A stretch of DNA of 64,000 nt from Epidermidibacterium keratini (GCF_009834025.1 NZ_CP047156.1:2874067-2938066), one strand, 5' to 3'; shown: positions 27,324 to 38,496, counted from the stretch's first letter. Numbers and translations: made by a program. The notes: generated by a model not told the origin, from the sequence alone.

Positions 27324-28785
27324 TCGGCGCGTGATCGACACCTTCCGATGTCCGAGCCGAGCGCCTCCCGCTGACGCAGCTGATCACCCCGAGCACCGAG
27401 AGTCCGACCAAAAACGCCAGCGCCGCGGTAAAACCCGGTGCGAGGTCGGATGCCGCACCGTCGCTGAGCGCGCTCGCGTCGGCCTGCATGACCGCGTCGC
27501 GCTGCGAGCGGGGGAGTACGCCGGCGATCAGAGCGAGGGAGACCGCGACGCTCAACAGGTTTCCGACGTTCTGCAGCATCAGCCGCACTGCGTTGCCGAC
27601 TCCGATCGAGTGCTCCGGCAGGGCCATGAGCAGCGCGGTGGTGTTGGAGCCCATGAAGATCCCGGTTCCGGCTCCGACGACGAGCAGCGACGGGAGCATC
27701 AGCCAGTCGACGCGCAACGCCGCGACGAGTACGCCGACCAGCCCCAGCAGCCCGACTACTGACCCTGCCGTGGCGAGTGTTCGCGGATCGAAGCGCTTGG
27801 CAAATTGCCCCAACATGGTGGCGGTCGCGATCATCCCGATCGGGACCGGGAGCAGGTGGACGGCAGCGGTGACGACACTCTGCTCAAGCACTGCCTGGAA
27901 GTACAACCCCATGACCACGACCACTGGGAACCGGGCCGCGCCGTTGAGGAAGCCGGCGAGGTAGATCGAGCCGACGCCGTTGCCGACGAGCACCTCGGCG
28001 CTGAGAATCGGCTCTGCGGCACGTCGCTCCACCACGACGAGCACCGGTACGAGCACGAGCGCGAGCGCGCCTGGGACGAGGATGCTCGGCGAGCTCCAGC
28101 CGACGTCGGCGCCGCGCGAGATCGCGTAGGTCGCGAAGACCAGGATGACGAGCAAGATGGCGTTTCCGGTGACGTCGAGCGCCGGGCGTTGTGCTCGACG
28201 CGGACGGCCGCGCAGCTTCCACAGACCCCAGAAGAACGCGGGCACCGACAGCGGAATGCTGAACCAGAAGACCCAGCGCCAGCCGCCCACCTCGGCGACG
28301 AGGCCGCCGAGGGTGGGGCCGATCAGGGCGGCCACCGAGAAGGACGCCGTGTAGAACCCCAGCGCGTGGCTGAGCTTGCTGGGCGGCATGGCCTCGTGGA
28401 TCAGGGTCGCGCCATTCGCCAGCAGTACGGCGGACGCGGCGGCCTGAACGGCTCGCAGTGCAATGAGCACCTCGACGTTTGGGGCGAGCCCGCACAGGAA
28501 GCCAGCGACGATGAAGACCCCAAGGCCCCAGAGATACATCGGGCGCTGACCGACGATGTCGGTGATCCGCCCGAACGGGATAAGCAGCGCGCAGTTGGTC
28601 ACCATGAAGGCCAGCAGTAGCCAGCTTGCTTCGCTGGGGGTCGCGTCGAACTGTCTGGCTAGCGTGGGCAGCGCGATGTTGAGGGTGCTCATGTTGAGCG
28701 AAATCAGCACGCTGACCAGGCAGACCACCGACAGCGTGAGCCATCCGGATTCGCTTCGGTTGTGCTCAGGTTGCGTCACGCGCAC
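27310..28785 (-). CDS. MFS transporter, DHA2 (14-helix) drug-exporter type
   Basis: 491 aa with about 14 membrane helices. Near the N-terminus LNMSTLNIALPTLARQFDAT carries the first-helix motif of EmrB/QacA relatives, and FGRITDIVGQRPMYLWG is motif A in the 2-3 loop. GFYTASFSVAALIGPTLGGLVAEVGGWRWVFW is motif C, typical of proton-driven exporters. Start GTG 28785, with GTG 28779 as an alternative; the ribosome binding site is weak for both. The upstream region has an overlapping palindrome TTCTAGAACTAGTT. Likely exports a drug or pathway intermediate of the neighbouring acyl-CoA genes. Confidence 0.9.
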   Translation of the reverse strand: MRVTQPEHNRSESGWLTLSVVCLVSVLISLNMSTLNIALPTLARQFDATPSEASWLLLAFMVTNCALLIPFGRITDIVGQRPMYLWGLGVFIVAGFLCGLAPNVEVLIALRAVQAAASAVLLANGATLIHEAMPPSKLSHALGFYTASFSVAALIGPTLGGLVAEVGGWRWVFWFSIPLSVPAFFWGLWKLRGRPRRAQRPALDVTGNAILLVILVFATYAISRGADVGWSSPSILVPGALALVLVPVLVVVERRAAEPILSAEVLVGNGVGSIYLAGFLNGAARFPVVVVMGLYFQAVLEQSVVTAAVHLLPVPIGMIATATMLGQFAKRFDPRTLATAGSVVGLLGLVGVLVAALRVDWLMLPSLLVVGAGTGIFMGSNTTALLMALPEHSIGVGNAVRLMLQNVGNLLSVAVSLALIAGVLPRSQRDAVMQADASALSDGAASDLAPGFTAALAFLVGLSVLGVISCVSGRRSARTSEGVDHAPINAT

Positions 28786-28810
28786 CTCGACGTCTCGTCA
28801 CGGAATTGAG

Positions 28811-28826
28811 TTCTAGAACTAGTTTG
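28811..28826. promoter_or_regulatory. Overlapping palindromes TTCTAGAA / AACTAGTT before the MFS gene
   Basis: TTCTAGAACTAGTTTG lies 26 nt upstream of the MFS start. It shares the TTCTAGA half-site with the motifs at 24011 and 28965 and, as TAGAACTAGTTTGT, resembles the KstR-type layout with one end mismatch. Suggests that the MFS gene is under the same or a related repressor. Confidence 0.4.
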
Positions 28827-28964
28827 TACTCCTCACTAACCATCTGACAAGTTCGTTGCTATGTCTGGCTTTCTCGCCTCAATTTTGACCCGGCGCGGCC
28901 GTCCTGTTCCGATTCATTACGAAGGCTTGACAAGCGTGTCAGGTGCCGGTTGAGTGTTAGCAAC

Positions 28965-28981
28965 CTAGAGGCTGGTTCTAG
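28965..28981. promoter_or_regulatory. Operator-like motif CTAGAGGCTGGTTCTAG
   Basis: Inverted repeat with 5-bp arms and a 7-nt centre, 56 nt upstream of the first ABC transporter gene. 14 of 17 positions equal the motif at 24011-24027. It links the peptide-type uptake operon to the acyl-CoA region. Confidence 0.55.
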
Positions 28982-29036
28982 AAAATCCAGCACCATCGGG
29001 CGTTTGCGCGATGGCTGACTCGAAGGGACGTTGTCG

Positions 29037-30077
29037 ATGACGACGACCACGCCAGGCCCGCTCCTTGAGGTCGACGACCTCCACGTGGAGTTCCTGACTG
29101 GTGGCCAGCGCGTTGAGGCCATCAGCGGGGCAAGCCTGAAGGTTGCCGCGGGTGAGACCGTGGCTGTCGTCGGGGAGTCTGGCTCGGGTAAGAGCGTCAC
29201 CGCGTTGTCGATCCTTGGTCTGCTGGAAAACGGCGAGACGACCGGTGGGCAGATCCTGTGGTCCGGCAAGGACCTCACTACCGCGACCGCTAAGCAGCTA
29301 CGGGCCGTGCGGGGCAACGAGATCTCGATGATCTTCCAGGACCCGATGACATCCCTGGATCCGCTCTACACCGTCGGTGCGCAGATCGTCGAGGCGATCA
29401 CGCTGCATCGCGACCTGAAGAAGAACGCAGCCTGGGACGAGGCGGTCAGCCTTCTGGACCTGGTGGGCATTCCCGATCCCGGTGTTCGCGCAAAGGCCTA
29501 CCCCCACCAGCTCTCTGGCGGCCAGCGTCAGCGCGTGATGATCGCGATGGCGCTGGCCTGCGAGCCCCGACTGTTGATCGCCGACGAGCCGACCACGGCG
29601 CTCGATGTCACCGTCGAAGCGCAGGTGCTCTCGCTGATCCGGAAGCTACAGGACGAGACCGGTGTTGCGGTGCTGCTGATTACCCACGACATGGGCGTGG
29701 TTGCCGAGATGGCGGACCGCGTCTATGTCTTCTACGCCGGCCAGGTCGTCGAGAGCGGGCACGTGCGCGATGTGCTGGAGCGCCCGGCTCATCCCTACAC
29801 GGCCGCGCTGCTTGCTGCGATCCCTAGGCCGACGACTCCGCGCGACGAGCCGATGCCGGCGATCGCCGGCACTGTTCCGCAGCTCTCGGATATGCCGAGC
29901 GGATGTCGCTTCCGCTCACGGTGCACCTACGCGCACGAGCGATGTGTTGAGGATCCTCCCGAGGTTCCCGCGGCCGACGGCCAGACCTCACGCTGTTGGT
30001 TGAGCGCAGATGCCAGAGATGGCAAGGATGTGCCGCACCTGTCACCGGTCACCGGCGAGATCGACGAGGCCCTATGA
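29037..30077 (+). CDS. Oligopeptide/dipeptide ABC transporter ATP-binding protein (OppD/DppD type)
   Basis: 346 aa. Walker A GESGSGKS (about 47-54), signature LSGGQRQRV, Walker [13 protein letters not shown] and the switch His in THDMG. The C-terminal oligo-HPY domain has [14 protein letters not shown], whose cysteines may bind a metal cluster. Start ATG 29037, 8 nt after GAAGGGA; a TTG two codons earlier is in frame but less likely. First gene of a five-gene operon in the unusual order ATPase, ATPase, permease, permease, binding protein. Confidence 0.93.
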   Translation: MTTTTPGPLLEVDDLHVEFLTGGQRVEAISGASLKVAAGETVAVVGESGSGKSVTALSILGLLENGETTGGQILWSGKDLTTATAKQLRAVRGNEISMIFQDPMTSLDPLYTVGAQIVEAITLHRDLKKNAAWDEAVSLLDLVGIPDPGVRAKAYPHQLSGGQRQRVMIAMALACEPRLLIADEPTTALDVTVEAQVLSLIRKLQDETGVAVLLITHDMGVVAEMADRVYVFYAGQVVESGHVRDVLERPAHPYTAALLAAIPRPTTPRDEPMPAIAGTVPQLSDMPSGCRFRSRCTYAHERCVEDPPEVPAADGQTSRCWLSADARDGKDVPHLSPVTGEIDEAL

Positions 30078-31102
30078 GCGTCGCGGCTGCCGAAGACGAG
30101 TCAGCGGCTCCCCAGCATGAGCGCGCGCCGCTGGTGGAGGCTCACGGACTTCTCAAACACTTCCCGATCGGCGGCGGGCTGCTGCGCAAGCCGACCGGTG
30201 CGATCCGCGCCGTAGACGGCGTCGACTTCGCCATCCGCCGCGGGGAGACCCTCGGCCTCGTGGGCGAGTCCGGTTCGGGCAAGTCGACCCTCGGCCGTCT
30301 CGTCCTGCGTCTCATCGAGCCAACCGGCGGGTCGATCAGCTTCGACGGGCAGGACATCAGCTCACTCAGTGCCAAGCAGCTCAAGCCGCTACGGCGCCGG
30401 ATGCAGGTGATCTTCCAGGATCCGGTCAGCTCGTTTAACCCACGCTCGACGATCGGCGACGTACTCGCTGAACCGATGCGGGTCCACGGCATCGGCGATG
30501 CGAAATCGCGCCGCGACAAGTCGGTGGAGCTGCTGGAGCAGGTGGGCCTTCGAGCGTCCGCCCTGGAGCGCTACCCCCACCAGTTCTCCGGCGGGCAGGC
30601 GCAGCGCATCGGAATCGCCCGGGCCCTGACCACCGATCCCGACCTCATCGTCTGCGACGAAGCGGTCAGCGCGCTCGACGTGTCGGTGCAGGCGCAGGTG
30701 CTCAACCTGCTGCGCCGGTTACAGAAAGAGCTCGGACTGACCTACCTGTTCATCGCGCACGACCTCAATGTCGTCAGGTATATCTCCGATCGCGTGTGCG
30801 TGATGTATCTCGGCAAGTTCGTGGAGACCGGTTCCAGCGACGAGCTGATGGGCGATCCACAGCACCCCTACACCCAGGCGCTCGTCGGAGCGATCGCCAC
30901 GCTGGACAAGGACCATCCGCAGCGGCGTCCGCTCGCCGGCGAGATCCCGAGCCCGAGCAGGCCACCATCGGGGTGCCGGTTCCACACGCGGTGCCCGAAG
31001 GTGTTTGACCGGTGCCGCATCGACGAGCCCGAGCTGCTCAACCTGAGCCCCGGTCGCGACGTCGCGTGCCACCTCTACGACGAGGCGGAGCGCAATGGGT
31101 AG
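30074..31102 (+). CDS. Oligopeptide/dipeptide ABC transporter ATP-binding protein (OppF/DppF type)
   Basis: 342 aa. Walker [10 protein letters not shown] (about 68-76), [17 protein letters not shown], signature [15 protein letters not shown], Walker [17 protein letters not shown] and the oligo-HPY tail [14 protein letters not shown]. The ATG overlaps the stop of the first ATPase gene (ATGA), so translation is coupled. It has a TTA leucine codon at 30719, rare in this DNA. It forms a heterodimeric ATPase with the preceding protein. Confidence 0.93.
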   Translation: MSVAAAEDESAAPQHERAPLVEAHGLLKHFPIGGGLLRKPTGAIRAVDGVDFAIRRGETLGLVGESGSGKSTLGRLVLRLIEPTGGSISFDGQDISSLSAKQLKPLRRRMQVIFQDPVSSFNPRSTIGDVLAEPMRVHGIGDAKSRRDKSVELLEQVGLRASALERYPHQFSGGQAQRIGIARALTTDPDLIVCDEAVSALDVSVQAQVLNLLRRLQKELGLTYLFIAHDLNVVRYISDRVCVMYLGKFVETGSSDELMGDPQHPYTQALVGAIATLDKDHPQRRPLAGEIPSPSRPPSGCRFHTRCPKVFDRCRIDEPELLNLSPGRDVACHLYDEAERNG

Positions 31103-32045
31103 GTACGCGCTCAAGCGACTCGGGTACGGCGTACTCGTCCTGCTGCTCGTCATCGTCTTTGTCTTCTTCACGCTGCGCGCCATCCCCGGTGACGTCGTGC
31201 GCATCCAGCTCGGTGACGCGCCCGGCGTCACCCAGGAAGACATCGACCGCATGGCGCGCGAGCTCGGGCTCGACCAGCCGGTGCTCACCCAGTTCTGGAG
31301 CTTTTTGACCGGTGCGCTGCAGGGCGATCTCGGCCAGTCCTTCACCACCCGTGAGGACGTCACTTCGATGATCCTCGAGCGGCTGCCGCGCACCCTTCAG
31401 CTCGGCACGATGGCGATCGTGCTGGGCCTGCTGATCGGCATCCCGCTCGGGCTGCTGTCGGCGATCAAGCGCAACACCCTGACCGACCAGTTCCTGCGCC
31501 TGGTGTCGGTCGCCGGCATCTCGATCCCGAACTTCTGGCTGGCGCTCATCCTGATCACCTACCTCGCGCTCTGGTTCGGGTGGTCGCCACCACTGGTCTA
31601 TCAAGGGCCAACCCAAGACTTCGGCGCCAACTTCCAGCACATGATCTTGCCGGCGATCGCGCTCTCGGCGTCCACCATGGCCAGCGTCGCCCGCATGCTG
31701 CGGTCGTCAATGCTGGAGAACCTCGGCTCGAACTACATCCGCACGGTGCGGGCGAAGGGCGCCTCGGAAAGCTCGGTGCTGCTCAAGCACGCCGGGCGCA
31801 ACTCGGTGATCCCGGTGTTCACGTTGCTGGGCCTGCAGGCCGGGCATGTGCTGGGCGGCACCGTGATCCTGGAGTCGATCTTCGCCATCCCGGGGATGGG
31901 CTCGCTCATCTTCGAGTCGGTCCAGGATCGCGATTATCCCGTCGTACTTGGCTGCGTGATTGTGTACGGCGCCGTCTTCATCCTCATCAACCTTGCTGTC
32001 GATCTGGTCTACGGGCTGATCGACCCGCGAATCCGGTATCAGTGA
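31095..32045 (+). CDS. ABC transporter permease (DppB/OppB type)
   Basis: 316 aa with six predicted membrane helices. The N-terminus [33 protein letters not shown] is typical of DppB. The EAA-like loop reads [27 protein letters not shown], and the end GLIDPRIRY is the family's C-terminus. The ATG overlaps the previous gene by 8 nt. Forms the membrane channel with the next gene's product. Confidence 0.93.
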   Translation: MGRYALKRLGYGVLVLLLVIVFVFFTLRAIPGDVVRIQLGDAPGVTQEDIDRMARELGLDQPVLTQFWSFLTGALQGDLGQSFTTREDVTSMILERLPRTLQLGTMAIVLGLLIGIPLGLLSAIKRNTLTDQFLRLVSVAGISIPNFWLALILITYLALWFGWSPPLVYQGPTQDFGANFQHMILPAIALSASTMASVARMLRSSMLENLGSNYIRTVRAKGASESSVLLKHAGRNSVIPVFTLLGLQAGHVLGGTVILESIFAIPGMGSLIFESVQDRDYPVVLGCVIVYGAVFILINLAVDLVYGLIDPRIRYQ

Positions 32046-32057
32046 GGAGGCCCGCCG

Positions 32058-33047
32058 ATGTCTAGCTCTGAACGCACCGACCGCATCGCCGACGAACCGG
32101 CCGGCGCCGACACGTTCGTCACCTCGGGCCCGGATGGCGGGCCGCCGATCGCCGACAGCCTCGCGGCGATCGAGGCCGAGTCAGTCGAGTCGGGTGCGCC
32201 GCGCCGCGCCGGCAAGCGACGGTTCCGCACCTTCCTTAAGGAGCAGCCGTTCGGTGCGGTCGCGTTGATCTTGATCTTGCTGTTTCTCGCCGTCGCGATC
32301 TTCGCCCCGCTCATCTCGCCCTACAGCCCGCTAGAGCAGCATCGCGCCGACATCATGGTCCCGCCCGACGGCCGGTTCTGGATGGGCACCGACGAGCTCG
32401 GACGTGACGTCTTCAGCCGAGTGCTCGCCGGCGCGCGCACCTCGCTGCTGATCGCCGTCGCCACCTTGATCATGGGCGGGCTCATCGGGCTGGTGTTCGG
32501 CATCATCTCCGGCTACTTCGGCGGCACCTGGATCGACAACGTGATTCAGCGGGCGATGGACACGCTGATGGCGATTCCCTCGATCGTGCTGCTGCTGTTT
32601 GTTGCCGCGCTGCTCGGCCCGAGCGTGCGCAACACGATCATCGCGCTGACGATCCTCGTCATCCCGTCCTTCAACCGCGTGGCTCGCGGCGAGGTGCTGC
32701 GCATCCGCGAAGAGACCTACATCGAGGCCGCGCGCGCCGTCGGCTGCTCGACACCGCGCATCCTGCTGCGCTACGCGCTGCCCAACCTGATGGCCCCGCT
32801 GTACGTCGTCAGCTCGCTGCTCTTTGCCAACGTCATCATCGCCGAGAGCGCGCTGAGCTTCCTGGGCATCGGCACCCCGCCGCCGACCCCCTCGTGGGGA
32901 CGCATGCTCAGCGAAGGCTCGCGCTACCTCGAGATCGCGCCGTGGGGCGCGGTATTCCCCGGTCTCGCGCTGTCGCTGTCGGTGCTGGCGTTCAACCTGC
33001 TCGGCGACGCGCTGCGCGACTACTTCGATCCGAAACAACGCCGATAA
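32058..33047 (+). CDS. ABC transporter permease (DppC/OppC type)
   Basis: 329 aa. A hydrophilic N-terminus of about 65 residues, longer than usual, is followed by KEQPFGAVALILILLFLAVAIFAPLISPYSP and the DppC-type HPLGTDxxGRD region (here FWMGTDELGRDVFSR). EAA loop: YIEAARAVGCSTPRILLRYALPN. The tail FNLLGDALRDYFDPKQR is characteristic. Follows the first permease after 12 nt, with GGAGG before the ATG. Confidence 0.93.
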   Translation: MSSSERTDRIADEPAGADTFVTSGPDGGPPIADSLAAIEAESVESGAPRRAGKRRFRTFLKEQPFGAVALILILLFLAVAIFAPLISPYSPLEQHRADIMVPPDGRFWMGTDELGRDVFSRVLAGARTSLLIAVATLIMGGLIGLVFGIISGYFGGTWIDNVIQRAMDTLMAIPSIVLLLFVAALLGPSVRNTIIALTILVIPSFNRVARGEVLRIREETYIEAARAVGCSTPRILLRYALPNLMAPLYVVSSLLFANVIIAESALSFLGIGTPPPTPSWGRMLSEGSRYLEIAPWGAVFPGLALSLSVLAFNLLGDALRDYFDPKQRR

Positions 33048-33071
33048 ACCCAGCCACACCAGGAGGAACTC

Positions 33072-34715
33072 ATGTCAATGCGATCATCGAGGGCGGTGAA
33101 GCTGTCGGTCGCCGCGCTGTGTTCCTTGTTGGTGGCGGGCTGCTTCGGCGGCTCGGGAGGGTCGGGCTCGGACGGGTCCGGGTCGTCGTACTCGGGGATG
33201 GATCCCGACGCCGGCGAGCCGAAGTCCGGCGGTGTCTATGTGACTGCCGGACCGTCCGATGCCAGCTCGCTCGACCCGCAGACCCAGTCGTCGTTTAACA
33301 CCCACGTCGCGGTCGGCGCGGTCTACAGCAAGCTGATGGACTACAAGACCGGACCGGACATCGAGTACGGCGCGAGCGAGATCGAGGGTGATCTCGCCGA
33401 GTCGGCAGAGCCGTCATCGGACAACATGACCTGGACCTTCAAGCTGCGTCAGGGCGTGAAGTTCCACAACAAGGCACCGGTCAACGGCCGCGAGTTCACC
33501 TCCGCCGATGTGGTCTGCACGATGGACCGCATCATGGACGTCGGGTTCCAGAAGTACCTGATCGCGCCGGTCGTCGAGTCCTACACCGCGCCGGATCCCT
33601 ACACCGTGGAGTTCAAGCTCAAGCAGCCCGTCGCGCGCTTCGACGTCACGATGGCCAACCACTACATGGAGATCCTGCCGTGCGAGGCCACCCAGGGCCA
33701 GGTCGACCTGACGAACGATGCCATCGGCACCGGGCCCTTCATCTTGCAGTCGTGGACGCGCAACCAGGAGCGGGTCTACGTCAAGAACCCCGACTACTTC
33801 GTTGAGGGCAAGCCCTACCTCGACGGCATTACGACGATCATCATGCCCGACCAGCAGGCCCAGATAGCGGCGCTACGAAGCGGCAAGATCGACTACATGA
33901 GCAGCCTGTCGACCGACAAGAGACAGGTGGAGAACCTCGCAAAGGAGATCGACGGTCTCACCGTCGAGCAGCACAAGGGTTCGACGCCGACCCGGATGTT
34001 CATGAACATGGCCAACGCGCCGTTCGACGACGTCAACGTCCGCAAGGCGCTCGCGATGGCCATCGACCGCGAAGGGATGGGCGGCGCGTTGCGGGCCGGC
34101 TACACAATCTCCGGACCGGTGCCACCGCTGCTGGAGGGCGCGCTGCCCGAAGACGAGCTGTTGAAGATGCAGCCCTACGACCCGGAGGGCGCCAAGAAGC
34201 TACTGGCCGACGCCGGCTATCCCGACGGCTTCGACGTCACGATGGTGCTCACCAACGGGTACGGCGACGTGGTGGTGCAAGAGGCGCAGTGGATTCAGGA
34301 GGACCTCGCCAAGATCGGCGTCAACGTCACCTTGGATGTGCAGGACTACGCGACGTACTTCACCGACACCTGGCCGAAGAAGAACTACACCCTCGGCTAC
34401 GGGTTGCAGACGCCGATGCTGAGTGCCACGGAGTTCCTGTCCGCTGAGTACCTCACCACGGGCGCGCGCAACTGGTACAACATCGCCGACTCCGAGCTGG
34501 ACACCCAGATCAACGAGCTCATCGGGATCTCCGACCAGAAGGAGTACGAGACCGCGACCCAGGACGTGCAGAAGTACATCCTGGAGAACGTCATGGACCC
34601 GGTCACTCTCTACACCTACGACACGCAGGACATCTACGCGCCGTACGTCAAGGACGTGTGGGCCCACCCCGCCTACGGCCGGCGGTGGCTGATGAACATG
34701 TGGCTGGATAAGTAG
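33072..34715 (+). CDS. ABC transporter substrate-binding lipoprotein (SBP family 5)
   Basis: 547 aa. Signal peptide with lipobox LVAGC (about Cys24), then a Gly/Ser-rich linker. The mature protein has the family-5 layout, including the motif block TWTFKLRQGVKFHNKAPVNGREFTSADVVC and the DAIGTGPFIL region. Binds peptides, sugars-peptides or other small molecules; the ligand is not readable. The ATG (33072, or a second Met at 33078) follows AGGAGG. Last gene of the operon; a strong hairpin follows. Confidence 0.92.
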   Translation: MSMRSSRAVKLSVAALCSLLVAGCFGGSGGSGSDGSGSSYSGMDPDAGEPKSGGVYVTAGPSDASSLDPQTQSSFNTHVAVGAVYSKLMDYKTGPDIEYGASEIEGDLAESAEPSSDNMTWTFKLRQGVKFHNKAPVNGREFTSADVVCTMDRIMDVGFQKYLIAPVVESYTAPDPYTVEFKLKQPVARFDVTMANHYMEILPCEATQGQVDLTNDAIGTGPFILQSWTRNQERVYVKNPDYFVEGKPYLDGITTIIMPDQQAQIAALRSGKIDYMSSLSTDKRQVENLAKEIDGLTVEQHKGSTPTRMFMNMANAPFDDVNVRKALAMAIDREGMGGALRAGYTISGPVPPLLEGALPEDELLKMQPYDPEGAKKLLADAGYPDGFDVTMVLTNGYGDVVVQEAQWIQEDLAKIGVNVTLDVQDYATYFTDTWPKKNYTLGYGLQTPMLSATEFLSAEYLTTGARNWYNIADSELDTQINELIGISDQKEYETATQDVQKYILENVMDPVTLYTYDTQDIYAPYVKDVWAHPAYGRRWLMNMWLDK

Positions 34716-34730
34716 CCACCGGGTCGAGTA

Positions 34731-34766
34731 CGCCGGTCTCCCCGCAGTGTTGCGGGGAGGCCGGCG
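34731..34766. terminator. Strong hairpin after the ABC transporter operon
   Basis: CGCCGGTCTCCCCGCA, loop GTGT, and its complement with one T-G pair make a 16-bp stem 16 nt after the binding-protein stop. There is no U-tract, as is common in actinobacteria. Confidence 0.75.
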
Positions 34767-34853
34767 AACCCATCCTGACGGACTGCCTACGGTGCGGTGT
34801 GAGAAAGTGGATCCTCGGATCGACGTACTCATCGCCCGTGAAAGGCCCACCCT

Positions 34854-35927
34854 GTGACATCCCGCCTCGGCAGCCGCGTGGTCGGCGCAGTCCTCGGAGT
34901 CCTCGTGCTTGCCCTCGGGCTGAGCGCGTGCTCCTCGTCGCCCTCGGTCGTGATGACCGTCGCGGGCGAGGAGCTCACCGCGAAGGAGTACCAGGCCAAG
35001 CTCGATGAGGCGTTTGCCGACCCGATCGTGGGCGACCTCGTCAAGGAGCAGGGTGAGCCCTACAAGATCTCGTATCTCAACCAGCTCATGCAGTACGAGG
35101 TGATCAACCAGATCGCCAAGCAAGAAGGCATCACCTATACCGATGCCGACATCGACGAGTACGCCGACCAGGCCTTCAACGGCAACAGCTTCGAGCAGAT
35201 CCAGCAGCAGTCGGCCGCGCAGGGGCAGTACTACACCAAGGAGCACCTGCGCATGCTGCTGACGCAGCAGTACGTGCAGTCCAAGCTGGGGGAGAAGACC
35301 AGCGGCCAGACCCTCGAAGAGACGACGGCGCAGGCCAAGACACAGATTGAGCAGCAGGTCGCTACCACGCCCGGGCTGCTCGATAGCTGGGACCTGCTGT
35401 TCGTCGCGGTCAACGACCCCGCGCAGGGCCAGGCGTGGGCCGATGCGATCAACTCCGGCGCCCGCACCATCGAGGACATCGGCGCCGAGGCTGGCCCGGG
35501 CCCGGACGGTACGCCGCAGCCGGCGACCACGTCGGTCACTGGCCAGGACGCGCAGGGCGGTGGGTTCCTCGAGCAGATCGGCCCGCTGCAGACCGGCCAG
35601 GCGGGCATGCTGAGCCTGCCGGACCAGTCCACTGGAACGACCTTCTACGTGCTGATCTATGTCGTCGAGCGCACCCCGGGCGATGTCGACGCAGAGGCGG
35701 CGAAGCAAGCCGACTCGACCTTCGCGCAGGCCGGCAGCAGCGCTGTCGCCGATGCGTCGAAGGACATTAAGATCGACGTGAACCCGCGCTACGGCAAGCT
35801 GGAGCGTCCCGAGCAGGGGCTGCCGAGCATCGGCGACAGCCAGCCGGACACCTTCACCACTCCCGCGCCGGAGAGCGGCGCCGGCGGAGTCCCGGGCATG
35901 CCGCCGGGCAGCGTCCCCGGTCAGTAG
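34854..35927 (+). CDS. SurA N-terminal-domain lipoprotein (putative extracytoplasmic foldase)
   Basis: 357 aa. Signal peptide with lipobox LSAC (about Cys25) followed by a Ser-rich linker. The helical SurA/PrsA-type chaperone part (about 35-170) includes VAGEELTAKEYQAKLDEAF and the repeated Gln-rich QIQQQSAAQGQYY region. A weak parvulin-like segment follows (about 185-275). The C-terminus is a Pro/Gly tail. GTG 34854, with GAAAGG 8 nt upstream. In mycobacteria a lipoprotein gene (lpqU) occupies the comparable place between mazG and eno; this one is of a different type and lies before mazG. Confidence 0.8.
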   Translation: MTSRLGSRVVGAVLGVLVLALGLSACSSSPSVVMTVAGEELTAKEYQAKLDEAFADPIVGDLVKEQGEPYKISYLNQLMQYEVINQIAKQEGITYTDADIDEYADQAFNGNSFEQIQQQSAAQGQYYTKEHLRMLLTQQYVQSKLGEKTSGQTLEETTAQAKTQIEQQVATTPGLLDSWDLLFVAVNDPAQGQAWADAINSGARTIEDIGAEAGPGPDGTPQPATTSVTGQDAQGGGFLEQIGPLQTGQAGMLSLPDQSTGTTFYVLIYVVERTPGDVDAEAAKQADSTFAQAGSSAVADASKDIKIDVNPRYGKLERPEQGLPSIGDSQPDTFTTPAPESGAGGVPGMPPGSVPGQ

Positions 35928-35931
35928 CTAG

Positions 35932-36558
35932 ATGAGCGAGCCGGACTCCGAACGTGGGCTGCTGCGCGCGGTCCGGGTCATGGACCGGCTGCGCTCGCCC
36001 GGTGGGTGCCCATGGGATGCCGAGCAAGACCACCGCTCGCTTGCGCCGTACCTGCTCGAAGAGGCCTACGAGGCAGTCGATGCGATCGACGGCGCGGACC
36101 GCGCACACCTGCGCGAGGAGCTCGGCGACGTACTGCTGCAGGTGCTGTTTCACGCGCGCATCGCCGCCGATGATGAGACGGCGCCGTTCGATATCGACGA
36201 CGTCGCCGACGGGCTCGCCGACAAGCTTGAGCGTCGCCACCCGCACGTTTTCGGTGACACCGTCGTCGACGGCGCCGCCCAGGTGGATGTGAACTGGGAG
36301 CAGATCAAGGCGGCCGAGAAGGGACGGACCGGCCCGTACGACGGGGTCACGTGGTCGCAGCCCTCGCTCTCGCTAGCCGCTCAAGTGCTGCGTCGCGCCG
36401 AGCGCGCAGGGCAGTCCGTGGAGCTCGCCGGTGATGACGCGGAGGCGGAGCTCGCGGCATCGCTGCTTCAGACGGTGCAGCGCGCGCGTGAGGTCGGCGT
36501 CGATCCCGAGCTGGCGCTGCGCCGTGCCCTCCGGGAGTTTGCCGCCGAGCGCAGATAG
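35932..36558 (+). CDS. mazG: Nucleoside triphosphate pyrophosphohydrolase MazG
   Basis: 208 aa. The MazG core is RSPGGCPWDAEQDHRSLAPYLLEEAYEAVDAI with the EEAYE metal motif (about 39-48), then LREELGDVLLQVLFHARIA with EExxD. It hydrolyses non-canonical NTPs to monophosphates, a house-cleaning role. Shorter than two-domain enterobacterial MazG, as in other actinobacteria. The ATG lies 4 nt after the lipoprotein stop, and eno follows after 42 nt. Confidence 0.93.
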   Translation: MSEPDSERGLLRAVRVMDRLRSPGGCPWDAEQDHRSLAPYLLEEAYEAVDAIDGADRAHLREELGDVLLQVLFHARIAADDETAPFDIDDVADGLADKLERRHPHVFGDTVVDGAAQVDVNWEQIKAAEKGRTGPYDGVTWSQPSLSLAAQVLRRAERAGQSVELAGDDAEAELAASLLQTVQRAREVGVDPELALRRALREFAAERR

Positions 36559-37887
<1,329 letters not shown>

Positions 37888-37914
37888 GACCAGGTCACTA
37901 ACCGGAGACTTCGC

Positions 37915-38496
37915 TTGGCTTCCCCACGAGATCGCAAGTCCACCCGACGCGGACCCGCCGCCACGTCGGGGCGCACGTCGCGCACCCGCTCGGCTTCCAG
38001 CCGCCCCGGCACCAAGCCGGCTCGCAAGGCATCCGAGCGTCCCACGCAGATGCGACGGTCTTCGGCACAGCCCACGCGCTCGACAGCGGCGGCCGCAGCC
38101 CGGGCACGCAGCCGCGCGGGCGGGCTCAACAGCCGCGCGATCGCCCTCGGCGCGTTGGTCATCGCCTGCGTTCTGCTGCTCATCCTGCCGGTGTCGAACT
38201 ACCTGAGCCAGCGCTCGCAGATCCAAAACCTGCAAGATGAGATTGCGGCAACCCAGGCCTCGATCAACGACTTGAAGGATCAGCAGGAGCTGCTGGAGGA
38301 TCCGGCGTACCTCAAGGCTCAGGCGCGCGAGCGGCTGGGCTACATCGAGGCCGGCGAGAAGGTGTACGTCGTCTCCAACAACGACCCGGAGTCCGACCAG
38401 GCCGCCGAACAGCAGGCTCAGGCCGAGAAGGACGCGAAGGCCAAGACGTCGGCGGCGCAGGATCTTGCGAGCTCGATCGCCGAGGCTGACGGGTGA
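37915..38496 (+). CDS. FtsB/DivIC-family septum formation initiator
   Basis: 193 aa, single-pass division protein. The N-terminal 75 residues are strongly basic and disordered (Arg/Ser/Ala). One membrane helix (about 77-97) follows, then an extracellular leucine-zipper-like coiled coil (about 100-130) and the conserved DPAYLKAQARERLGYIEAGEKVYVV. An acidic Gln/Glu/Lys tail ends it. Start is a TTG at 37915 with GGAG 7 nt upstream. Expected partners are FtsL and FtsQ in the divisome. The position after eno is conserved in actinobacteria. Confidence 0.85.
   Translation: MASPRDRKSTRRGPAATSGRTSRTRSASSRPGTKPARKASERPTQMRRSSAQPTRSTAAAAARARSRAGGLNSRAIALGALVIACVLLLILPVSNYLSQRSQIQNLQDEIAATQASINDLKDQQELLEDPAYLKAQARERLGYIEAGEKVYVVSNNDPESDQAAEQQAQAEKDAKAKTSAAQDLASSIAEADG

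Noticed and set aside
34200-35708. Minus-strand ORF spanning the terminator and two plus-strand genes
   Set aside because: It reads through the strong hairpin at 34731-34766 and opposite two well-supported lipoproteins; shadow frame.
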